Source of the DNA: Siphonodentalium dalli
Taxonomy: Eukaryota; Mollusca; Scaphopoda; Gadilida; Siphonodentaliidae
NCBI GenBank assembly: GCA_032622095.1
Contig: CP136067.1
Coordinates: forward strand, 41,149,549-41,213,548
Length of the DNA stretch: 64,000 nucleotides
Direction of reading: 5' to 3'
In this document: positions 46,282 to 56,034 of the stretch, piece by piece
How positions within the stretch are numbered: position 1 is the first letter of the stretch
Layout: every line of letters begins with the position of its first letter
The notes under the pieces: generated by a model
The model's input: only the letters and a program-made list of their open reading frames with translations
What the model was told of the DNA's origin: nothing
Database searches by the model: none
Made by a program: the position numbers and the translations under genes

Positions 46282-46609
46282 CTAGCCGATGAGCCCGACG
46301 TTGTCCGGGCTATTCAAAAACCAAATTTCAAGTCGATAGCTCCACCCGTTTCCGAGATCTGGTCTGCGCATGCGCGAAGCTGGCGTCGCACGGGCTCGGC
46401 GACCCGATAAAATTCGTATCCGGGGCAAGATACATTCACATAGCAAATTTCAAGTCGATAGCTCTACCCGTTTCCGAGATCTCGTCTGCGCATGCGCGAA
46501 GCGGGCACCGCACGGGCTCGCCAATACGACAACGTCGACCGCCTGGTCAAACTACACACACGTACCAAGTTTCGTCCCGATCGGTCGAGAATCGTAGATT
46601 TGTATAAAT

Positions 46610-46647
<38 letters not shown>

Positions 46648-46669
46648 GGTCTTCAAAATATATATGAGA
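46282..46669 (-). mobile_element. Helitron-like element H2 (388 bp)
   Basis: CTAG at 46282-46285, hairpin, two 122-bp units, leader, (ACAG)n and 5' TCTCATATATATTTTGAAGA. It is nearly identical to the right part of H1 and of H3, giving a 388-bp higher-order period. Confidence 0.85.
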
Positions 46670-47307
46670 CTAGCCGATGAGCCCGACGTTGTCCGGGCTA
46701 TTCAAAAACCAAATTTCAAGTCGATAGCTCCACCCGTTTCCGAGATCTGGTCTGCGCATGCGCGAAGCTGGCGTCGCACGGGCTCGGCGACCCGATAAAA
46801 TTCGTATCCGGGGCAAGATACATTCACATACCAAATTTCAAGTCGATAGCTCTACCCGTTTCCGTGATCTCGTCTGCGCATGCTCGAAGCTGGCGTCGCA
46901 CGGGCCCGGCGACCCAATAAAATTCGTATTCGGGGCAAGATATTCAAAAACCAAATTTCAAGTCGATAGCTCCACCCGTTGCCGAGATCTCGTCTGCGCA
47001 TGCGCGAAGCTGGCGTCGCACGGGCTCGGCGACCCGATAAAATTCGTATCCGGGGCAAGATACATTCACATACCAAATTTCAAGTCGATAGCTCCACCCG
47101 TTTCCGAGATCTCGTCTGCGCATGCGCGAAGCGGGCGCCGCACGGGCTCGCAAATACGACAACGTTCACCGCCTGGTCAAACAACACACACGTACCAAGT
47201 TTCGTCCCGATCGGTCGAGAATCGTAGATTTGTATAAATGACAGACAGACAGACAGACAGACAAACAAACATACATACAGACAGAGGTCTTCAAAATATA
47301 TATGAGA
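46670..47307 (-). mobile_element. Helitron-like element H3
   Basis: CTAG at 46670-46673, then an expanded core: three 122-bp units plus a partial one that rejoins the subterminal TTCAAAAACCAAATTTCAAG at about 46944. The 5' end abuts H4. Confidence 0.85.
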
Positions 47308-47757
47308 CTAGCCGATGAGCCCGACGTTGTCCGGGCTATTCAAAAACCAAATTTCAAGTCGATAGCTCCACCCGTTTCCGAGATCTGGTCAGCGCATGCG
47401 CGAAGCTGGCGTCGCACGGACTCGGCGACCCGTTAAAATTCGTATCCGGGGCAAGACACATTCACATACCAAATTTCAAGTCGATAGCTCCACCCGTTGC
47501 CGAGATCTCGTCTGCGCATGCGCGAAGCTGGCGTCGCACGGGCTCGGCGACCCGATAAAATTCGCATCCGGGGCAAGATACATTCACATACCAAATATCA
47601 AGTCGATAGCTCCACCCGTTTCTGAGATCTCGTCTGCGCATGCGCGAAGCGGGCGCCGCACGGGCTCGCCAATACGACAACGTTCACCGCCTGGTCAAAC
47701 TACACACACGTACCAAGTTTCGTCCCGATCGGTCGAGAATCGTAGATTTGTATAAAT

Positions 47758-47797
<40 letters not shown>

Positions 47798-47833
47798 AAC
47801 ATACAGACAGAGGTCTTCAAAATATATATGAGA
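47308..47833 (-). mobile_element. Helitron-like element H4
   Basis: CTAG at 47308-47311, three 122-bp units, long (ACAG)n tract, and 5' TCTCATATATATTTTGAAGA ending at 47833. The next base on the minus strand outside the 5' TC is A, consistent with insertion between A and T. Confidence 0.85.
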
Positions 47834-49102
47834 TTGGCAGATTCCAGTAGCTTTATAACGGTATATCTGGGGAGAAATGCTGTATTCGTGATTATCTGGG
47901 ATGATTTCGGTATATACCGGTATATACTGTAAAAACAAAGCGCGCCATCCGTGCTCGCAGGGTTGGTCAGAAACAAATGTTTTTTTAATTTAATTTATGT
48001 TCCGTATATCTCTCTGCAGATGCTAATAACGTTGAATGGCAAACAGACGCTCTTTATAGCGATGCGTCAAAAACAAACGCTCATTAAATAATCACTTGAT
48101 TAACCCACGCCGTGCCTTTGCGGTGATTTGGGAGTGGATAAAGGGTGCTCTGAGCTACCGGCGGCGTTTGTCCGAAACATGACATATTAATTTTTTAATT
48201 TAATGTTTTGTTTATATTTTTGAATTAATTTTTGGTTTTTCAATATTTTACCCGATTTGACCTTGAATTGATCATTTTCAAGGTCAAGGTCAGGTCGGGG
48301 TCACAATTTAACCCGTCCATGACACATCCGGTAGGTAGCAAGTTTGAGCTCAATCGGTTCCAGTCTTTAAAGGACACCCACATATATATCATTTGTGGGT
48401 ACCCGTTTCAAGGTGAAGATCACCTAGGGCGGAAAAACTGACCCGATCCGCGTTCCTACGAAGCCATAAGTACGTAATAATCACACAGCACGCTCATGTC
48501 TGTATAATGACGCACATGCCCAGACCCAGACGTAAGAATCACATTTACGCACATACGCTCTTTATCAACTACACTGCGGATAGGAAAGCTCTTTAACTAT
48601 CAACGCGATTAACACCGAAGAGCAAGTTTGAGCTCAATCGGTTCCAGTCTATAAAGGACACCCACATATATATCATTTGTGGGTACCCGTTTCAAGGTGA
48701 AGATCACATAGGGCGGAAAAACTGACCCGATCCGCGTTCCTACGAAGCCATGCATAAGTACGTAAGAATCACACAGCACGCTCATGTCTGTATAATGACG
48801 CACATGCCCAGACCCAGACGTAAGAATCACATTTACGCACATACGCTCTTTGTCAACGACACTGCGGATAGGAACGCTCTTTAACTATCAACGCGATTAA
48901 CCCCCGCCGTGCCTTTGCGGTGATTTGGGAGTGGATAAAGGGTGCTCTGAGCTTCTCCAAAACTCGACCACGGCGGTGTCGGTTGGATTTTACACTTACA
49001 TACGCAATTTGAGCTCAATCTGTACACGCGTTTTGGATTCTATGAAGTACCCCCACACACACACACACACATATATATACGGAGTTCTCAAAATATATAG
49101 TA
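47834..49102 (-). mobile_element. Mixed block ending in a helitron-like 5' end
   Basis: The right end is TACTATATATTTTGAGAAC with a (TG)n tract. The left end has lost CTAG but keeps ACCGGCGGCGTTTGTCCGAAAC at 48158. Two near-identical ~280-bp segments occur (about 48330-48610 and 48620-48890: GAGCTCAATCGGTTCCAGTC, GGTGAAGATCACCTAGGGCGG). 48240-48320 is a fragment of the GGTCAAGGTCA family. Confidence 0.55.
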
Positions 49103-49965
49103 CTAGCAGGTTAGCCCGCCACTGGCGGCATTCGTCTCATGGCTTTGTTTCAGAAACATGACATTATTTTAATTTAACCAAATTTCAAGTCGATAGCTCC
49201 ACCCGTTTCCGAGATCTGGTCTGCGCATGCACGAAGCTTGCGTCGCACGGGCTCGGCGACCAGATAAAATTCGTACCCGGGGCAAGATACATTCACATAC
49301 CAAATTTCAAGTCGATAGCTCCACCGTTTTCCGAGATCTCGTCTGCGCATGCGCGAAGCTGGCGTCGCACGGACTCGGCGACCCGATAAAATTTGTATCC
49401 GGGGCAAGATACATTCACATAGCAAAATTCAAGTCGATAGCTCCACCCGTTTGCGAGATAACGCATTCTTTGTTTTTCAATGAGTTAATATATGGTACCC
49501 GTCCTCCCCGTCCTAAACTTCAGAGCGGACAGTCAATTAATCCCGTCGTTAAATCCCTCTGCATAATATTTCGAGCTCTCAGATCAATTCTGACTTTTTA
49601 GTTGCATTTCGTCCGCATCCGTATTTCAGACGCATGGGGTCAGTCGTTTAGCCACGTCCATTGGAATCCGCAACGGACGCATGGGGTATCGTTTAGCCAC
49701 GTCCATTGCAATAAAGAGCGCTAATTGTTAAAACCTCCGTATAAGGTATAGATAAAGAGCGTTATTGCCTTAACCCCCCGAAGTGCCTTTGCGGTGATTT
49801 GGGAGTGGATAAAGGGTGCTCAGAGCTTTTCGAAAACACGACTACGGCGGTGTCGGTGGGATTTTACACTTACATACGAAATTTGATCTCAATCTGTAGA
49901 CGCGTTTTGGATTCTATGAAGTACACACACACATATATACGAAGTCTCAAAATATATAGTATAGA
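49103..49965 (-). mobile_element. Helitron-like element R1
   Basis: Minus 3' end hairpin GCCGCCAGTGGCGGGC, TAACCTG, CTAG (49103-49106); two and a half 122-bp units; a body shared with Q1; and 5' TCTATACTATATATTTTGAG, identical to that of Q1. Confidence 0.8.
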
Positions 49966-50629
49966 CTAGCCGATGAGCCCGACGTTGTCCGGGCTATTCA
50001 AAAACCAAATTTCAAGTCGATAGCAAGACACATTCACATACCAAATTTCAAGTCGATAGCTCTACCCGTTTCCGAGATATCGTCTGCGCATGCGCGAAGC
50101 TGGTGTCGCACGGGCTCGGCGACCCGATAAAATTCGTATCCGGGGCAAGATACATTCACATAGCAAATTTCAAGTCGATAGATCCACCCGTTTCCGAGAT
50201 CTCGTCTGCGCATGCGCGAAGTTGGCGTCGCACGGGCTCGGCGACCCGATAAAATTCGTATCCGGGGCAAGATACATTCACATAGCAAATTTCAAGTCGA
50301 TAGCTCCACCCGTTTCCGAGATCTCGTCTGCGCATGCGCGAAGCTGGCGCCGCACGGGCTCGGCGACCCGATAAAATTCGTATCCGGAGCAAGATACATT
50401 CACATACCAAATTTCAAGTCGATAGCTCCACCCGTTTCCGAGATCTCGCCTGCGCATGCGCTGCACGGGCGTCGCACGGGCTCGCCAATACGACAACGAC
50501 CACCGCCTGGTCAAACTACACACACGTACCAAGTTTCGTCCCGATCGGTCGAGAATCGTAGATTTGTATTAATGACAGACAGACAGACAGACAAACATAC
50601 AGACAGATTGTTTCAAAATATATATGAGA
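49966..50629 (-). mobile_element. Helitron-like element R2
   Basis: CTAG at 49966-49969, AGCCCGGACAACGTCGGGCT hairpin, four 122-bp units (start period 122: 50090, 50212, 50334), leader, (ACAG)n, and 5' TCTCATATATATTTTGA at 50613-50629. Confidence 0.85.
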
Positions 50630-50633
50630 TAGA

Positions 50634-51018
50634 CTAGCTGATGTACTCGACTTCGTTCGGGCTATTTAGGGATTTCTTTGTGATCGCCTTCATCTGGACA
50701 GTACCCGGTATATACAGCATCTGGACAAACTATTTTTCAATTTGTCCAGAAACATACCTATATCAGCACGATCGATGACATGGTCGCACGTGAAATTGGA
50801 CCCGTCCATATTGCTCCCGGGATCGAAGTAGTCCTACACACAAATTTTAGTCGGATCAGTCAAGGTCCAGAAACATGCCTATGAGCGAGGTCAGGTTGAC
50901 ACGTTAAATACCAAATCCGAGTCGGATCGGTCGAGCAGTGTGCGAGTCTATAACACACATACATACATGCATTCATACACACATATATACAGACAGATAT
51001 TCCAAAATGTATAATCGA
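50634..51018 (-). mobile_element. Helitron-like element R3 (different core)
   Basis: 3' end AGCCCGAACGAAGTCGAGTA + CATCAG + CTAG (50634-50637). The 5' end resembles TCGATTATACATTTTGGAAT preceded by (TGTC)-like sequence. The core is short and lacks the 122-bp unit but keeps the theme GTCGGATCGGTCGAG...GAGTCTATAACACAC. It abuts the 3' end of retrotransposon C. Confidence 0.65.
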
Positions 51019-52530
51019 TAGCTACAAGAATTCTATGATAAATAGTTCACGGGCGATCTGATGCATGCATCTTAGTTTTCTTGGTTCTACTGGCAGTGCA
51101 TTCCACAGTGTTGGTCAGGCATAGCTGAACACACGGTCTGATATGGACGCGATTCTTGTGAAAGGGACATCGAATAAATTCCAGTTAGCAGATCTCAAGT
51201 CTTTTCGTGGCTTATGTTCAGTCAATAGATCTGTGATGTATTCCGGTGCCATTCCACACTTGGCCTTGAACATAATTAACAGCACTTTGAATTTAACCCT
51301 TTGTTTAATCGGCAGCCAGTGGAGATCACGTGACACTGGTGTTATATGGTCGAATTTCCTGGTGCTAGAAATCAACATGGCAGCAGAGTTCAACACACTT
51401 TGTAGTTTGTCTGTTAGCGTACTCGGAAGACCAAGAAATAACGAATTGCAGTAGTCAAATTGTGGATGTTACAAAGGCTTGTACAAGAGTTTTAAGGCAA
51501 TCTGTTGTTACGCATCTCTTAATCCTAGCCAGGTTACGAATGTGAATGTAACAGCTCCTGCACGTCGCATTAATATGGTCACTCATTTCTAAATTACAAT
51601 CAAAATAACACCCAAGCTCTTGACGCGTGCTCCAGGGGTCACCGCTCCAAGCCAACAACAAGGAACCGCTGCTGAATTTTAGGTAAGATGATGATATTAC
51701 ATAGATAGAGAATCTCAGTTTTATCATCGTTCATCTTGAGATGGTGACGTGACATCCAATGCCTGACTTAATTCACGCAAGTCTCCATGGTATTAATGGA
51801 AGATTCAGTGTCTTGATGGGTGTCAAAAGATAAATAAATTTGGATATCGTCAGCATAAAAATGAAAATGGACATCATGTTGCTTCAACAGGTCACTGAGC
51901 GATGAGGTATACATTGTGAACAGCCCGGGTCAAAGTACAGATCACTGAGGAACACCACAGCTAACATCAAAGGCCGATGATTTCGTGCCATCACACACAA
52001 TGTACTGCTTGCTACCTGTGATGTAGGATATGAACCAGTCTAGAACGGTGCCTATAATGCCAGCACTCTTCAGAGTTTCAATACGGTAATTGTGGTTGAT
52101 GGTGTCGAATGCGGCTGATAAATCAAACAGAACAAGTATAACAGCTTTGCGGTTCCCTATAGTAACCGTGATGTCGTCTTTGATTTTCAGAAGTGCCGTC
52201 TCCGTCGAATGGAATTTTCGGTATGCAGACTGATATTTTTCACAGAAATTATGTTTAAGAAGATGTGCATTAAGTTTCGTTGAAACAATTTTCTCAATCA
52301 ACTAGGAGACAAATGACAGATTGGAAACAGGACGATAGTTGTTTAAAGATTCGGCGTCGAGATTATTCTTTGTAAGCATAGGACTTACTAAAGCTTCCAT
52401 GTACGCATCAGGAAAAACACCAGATTTCAGTGATAAATTTACAATATCAGTCAGCACAGGAACGAGTTGATCTGCGCACGTTTTCACTAGATTTGTCGGA
52501 ATTGGGTCAAGCGTGCAGTATTTATTCACG
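51019..52530 (-). pseudogene. Retrotransposon C: reverse transcriptase and 3' region
   Basis: Minus-strand frames in order: DPIPTNLVKTCADQLVPVL and ESLNNYRPVSNLSFVS (52529-52302); motif A LFDLSAAFDTINHN and a fingers/palm segment ending SCGVPQ-stop (52301-51942); motif C FYADDIQIYL (about 51861-51834); the post-palm TRQELGCYFDCNLEMSDHI (51727-51455); and a thumb with PVSRDLHWLPIKQRVKFKVL (51396-51115). The whole is a Jockey/CR1-like ORF2 with at least four stops or frameshifts. It is inactive. Confidence 0.85.
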
Positions 52531-53594
52531 CACCCATCACTGTTTGTCTAACATCATCGGCTTTTACATGTTCAAATGATGTCCATACTGCATCCTTGTT
52601 AGGTTTTTTCAAAACTGGTCTAGTAACACGCGTATGGTCTGTTTCTAAAATTTGTAGCTGGATCTTGTGTAATTTGTCCTGGAAAAAGATACCAAGCCGT
52701 TCCGCGACGTCAGATGGTGTCCCAGAAGGCAATACACTTTTACGCTCCCTTCCAAGGAGGGTAGATACTATGATAAACAGGGCCTTTGTATCCTTTGCAT
52801 TTTTAATCACGATATTTATGTAAAATTCGTGCTTCGCTCCGTCAATCAGTCTGTTCACAACTACCACTTGATATCGAAAACATCTGCTTATGAACGTCAA
52901 GCCCAGTTTTTCTCCAAAGTCGTTCGAATTAGTGTCGCTTTTGTTTTTGTTTCCGAATTTCATCGGTATACCACTCGGGGTTTCCCTAGCAGGCACACAT
53001 CATGATTTAACAGGTGCATGCTTGTCCAAGAGAGTCGATAAGGCAAGCGCTGGTTGTAGTATTCAACTAGAATATTGACATCACATGCGTCTGTATGCAA
53101 CAGAAGCGAGATATCACCTTTTAACTGGATTTCATCTATACCACTGAGTCTACGATATGAAACTACATGCTTGGCTGTTTCTAATATTTCAGCTAACACT
53201 CGATTGAAGACTGGAAAGTGATCAGGAAAGCCACTGTCTAATGCAACAACTTTCTCGACTAGCTTATCCAATGAACGTGTGATGATCAGATCAAGGGTGT
53301 GATTTTTCTTATGCGTTGGTGACGACACATGTTGCCTGAGGCCGAAACTATCGAGTTTGTCTTGAAAAGTAATAGCGTCTTTATTTGTGACATCGTCGAC
53401 GTGGATATTGAAATCACCATAAAGTATGAATTGGAATTTTGTTGACAACATTTCCTCAATAAATTCGACGAAATCAGTCATAAACCGTTTGAATGTGAGC
53501 TTATTAAAGGTACGGTTGGCCTTGGCGGTGGGTATCCTGTGAAAATATTTCCACCCGTCAAAAACCACCACAAACAGAAAGAACATCAGAATGT
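52526..53594 (-). pseudogene. Retrotransposon C: endonuclease second half and EN-RT linker
   Basis: 53586-52960 has APE-endonuclease motifs YGDFNIHVDD (about residues 56-65), HTLDLIITRSLD and PDHFPV (the SDH position, S changed to P). 52996-52526 overlaps it in another frame and contains the linker FIIVSTLLGRERKSVLP and ERLGIFFQDKL. A frameshift lies near 52980. Confidence 0.85.
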
Positions 53595-54025
53595 AGACAG
53601 ACTTTGTCCGTATACAAATAAGAAATATCGCATAAACAGTATGTTATTGTCATATATTTGACCATTGTTATGTAAACAAAGGCATAAAAAGTAACTTTTC
53701 TGGTGTTTGTTTATATTATGATGGTAAACATAAAGAGCGTTCTTTGTTGGTGAATTCCTGATATGGAACTAATAAAGAGCGTTTATGCCATTTGTGTGTG
53801 ATTAGCCAGTAGCATTGTGCTGTCTTCTGTAACACAACCAGGCTCTTGCTTAGGTAAAATATAGTAGGTCTTTATGATAACATGCTGTTTACGCGATGGT
53901 CATGGTATATATGAACGAAACTGTATGCGTTTTAATGTTTTTCTGTTTACGGTGATTGGAACAAATATGAATATTTTCGACAACTAAGGCCTCACGTGCC
54001 TTTAACCGCCGAGGGTGGTGGCCGA
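53595..54025. mobile_element. ~430-bp insert within the endonuclease of element C
   Basis: Endonuclease coding sequence stops at about 54025 (after SFELTALQLQ...) and resumes at about 53590 (FLFVVV). The intervening DNA is non-coding. Part of it (53930-54005) is inverse-complementary to 38518-38590, so it is a copy of a dispersed element. Confidence 0.65.
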
Positions 54026-54465
54026 TATAGGGAAAAAACAGATGTGTTGTCCATGCAACTGAAGTTGCAGGGCAGTGAGCTCGAACGAGCCGTATGATTT
54101 GCCAGAAAGTTTATTCGATTTTATAGAATTACGATGAATGATCGCCGTACCACCTCCCGTTGTTTTCCTGTGGGTATCCGTGATACGTTAACATGGAGGT
54201 AGAAGCTCTGCCTTAATCACAGAGTCAATAGACGTCGCTGTTAACCAAGTCTCTGTTATGAGCAACATATCAAGAGAATGTGAAATTATGAAGTCGTGAA
54301 TAAGCGTTGTTTTGTTACACAATGATCGCGGATTCAACAGACACACATTCAGACCAGACTCTGTTGATGGTGTCTGAACAACAGTTAGGTTGCTTCTATG
54401 TTACTTTCTGTATAATGCGACCTGTTATTACACCCACGGATCAAAGTTTTTATGCGTCGTTCGCC
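54026..54465 (-). pseudogene. Retrotransposon C: endonuclease N-terminal part
   Basis: Minus-strand reading gives LNPRSLCNKTTLIHDFIIS, LLITETWLTATSIDS (with the catalytic Glu of the ETWL motif) and GGGTAIIHRNSIK, the start of an APE-type endonuclease. Further upstream, VGERRIKTLIRGCNN links in frame to RKRTHRGRR in the 5' module. One frameshift is near 54395. Confidence 0.8.
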
Positions 54466-55031
54466 TACGCGTCTGCCTCGGTGCGTCCGTTTGCGTGCGT
54501 TGATCCCTAAATTAGTTAATATCTGCCATATACTCTTGGGAAGTATTTTTGTTGGTTCTATTGACTGACGCCTGAGTTAAGTTGGAGTGTACCTCAGGTC
54601 AGTATGAAATTGGTCGTTTTCAGGCATAGTCATTATTGAACTGTTTACATACAATTTCAGTCCACATCTTCGGGACAGTGGGGTCTCCTTCCAATAAATC
54701 ACCTTGCAGCTGTCATAGTTTGTCGGTATCACCCACTGATTTAGCACAATGCACATATAATTGATTCCATTGATCCAATTACACAATGCAGGCTGTACAG
54801 TAGCGATCGATAATCGAAGCGAGCTGTGGGTGTTGACAATATGTGAACACTGCTCACCCACTGTGTGTAGTTGAAAATATGTCAAGAAAATCATCCAAAA
54901 TCCAGCAAATCCTTGCATTATTCGAGACTTCTTCAGCATCAATGTACTTGGTGTCCAGACATTAGATGATGTGTTGAAATTTATGAGTTTTGAACAAGTT
55001 TAAAAGGACGAAAAATGAGATATTTGCGGAG
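54466..55031 (-). mobile_element. 5' module of retrotransposon C (shared with element A)
   Basis: 566 bp nearly identical (a handful of differences) to 60929-61497. On the minus strand it starts AGCGCTCCGCAAATATCTC, contains an open frame of 121 codons (54942-54577), and ends with coding sequence for IWQILTNLGINARKRTHRGR, which is contiguous with the endonuclease of C. It is therefore the 5' UTR/ORF2 start of this element. Confidence 0.75.
54577..54942 (-). CDS. 121-codon upstream ORF in the 5' module, copy 1
   Basis: Encodes a protein with a hydrophobic N-terminus (FAGFWMIFLTYFQL, residues about 12-25) that resembles a signal peptide or membrane anchor. Five Cys follow (EQCSH, ALCNW, MCIV, DSCKV, RRCGL). 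No family is recognised. The twin at 61040-61405 differs by one residue (Ala versus Ser), but near-identity of the DNA makes this weak evidence for selection. It could be an upstream ORF of the retrotransposon or captured host sequence. Confidence 0.4.
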   Translation of the reverse strand: MMLKKSRIMQGFAGFWMIFLTYFQLHTVGEQCSHIVNTHSSLRLSIATVQPALCNWINGINYMCIVLNQWVIPTNYDSCKVIYWKETPLSRRCGLKLYVNSSIMTMPENDQFHTDLRYTPT

Positions 55032-56034
55032 CGCTACATATTTATTCTAGTACCTCCACTATGGAGAAGGGTATTTACAGGTTATTTACAATGTTGCCGC
55101 GTTGTGTACAATGATATCGATGTAAAAACACGTTTTCAAATATAGTTCAGGTTCAGTGGATTTTGTGAGAGTTCGAACTCACGTTAAAGGTTCGAGTGTC
55201 ACATCAAGTAGGAAACATTGTGTGTAGTTTGGCCTTTGATGACAGAACAAGTTGCAAGAAGAAATGATGCTGAGTGGAGTAATATGTCGTCCGCACACTC
55301 CGTTAGATGCTGGGGAGGTGCAGAAACGTTCCCTCCGAGTAAGAATGCAGATAGTGATTTATCGTCCAAGGAGTCGTGCATGAAAAGGAATATTTCAATA
55401 CCAAAGTGATTTATAATGAATTCCCAATAGCTATTTCGGAGAGAAAGTATGACTTATGATGGACAATATCGTACAGCATGGAGGATTTCGTTGTTATAGT
55501 GGCAGTCACAAGCATTGCATCTCAGATTATTCATGTATGTTGTCTTGTTGAGTAATAGGCCAAGGTTTCGTAGTTGTGCTGAACGGTCGGGATGTTGCTT
55601 CAGGAGTTTCCATATCGTCCAGTTAGTAGTGGGGTCTGTGTGGACCAATCGGAAAGTGTTAAGGGATTGGTTGCTGTCAACAGATAACGACCAGGCAGTC
55701 GAGTAATGATCCGAAACAGCTTTCTTGTAAATACTTTTCCATGCTGCTTCTGATGGAAATTGACCAGTATTGGTGAATGTGTCCAGGAAGTCGTATAGTT
55801 TATACGCTTGGAGGATATGAACTATATCGGTCAAGAATCCAGTTGTCCGTCGATCAAACAGAGTGTACTGGTAAACCCGTTGGAGAAATATCTTTAAAGG
55901 CACCTGGTGTGTTTGCGGCAGATGTATCAGGTGTCCAATGAAATTCATCTTCTTCATGTGAATTTCACATTCGAGAGGGAGGAGTCCCAACAAGCTAAGA
56001 GCAATGTCCGTTGGTGTGCGTTCCGGGAGAATTT
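55032..56034 (-). pseudogene. Retrotransposon A: C-terminal domain and 3' UTR
   Basis: The minus strand resumes ORF2 of A with EILPERTPTDIALSLLGLLP, continues through FDRRTTGFLTDIVHILQAY to RCNACDCHYNNEILHAVRYC (CxxC...H...C zinc-knuckle-like), then a stop at about 55454. The same frame can be followed to NVSYLM-stop at 55199 (FGIEIFLFMHDSLDDKSLS). The 3' UTR ends near GGTACTAGAATAAATATGT at 55032, directly against the 5' end of element C. Confidence 0.8.

Noticed and set aside
17834-50629. Regularly spaced repeats as a possible CRISPR array
   Set aside because: The repeat is 122 bp without unique spacers, in a eukaryotic context, with transposon ends at the boundaries.
55160-55190. GAGTTCGAACTCAC as a tRNA T-arm
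   Set aside because: It lies in the 3' UTR of retrotransposon A. No matching acceptor or D-arm was found, and the sequence is simply a short palindrome.
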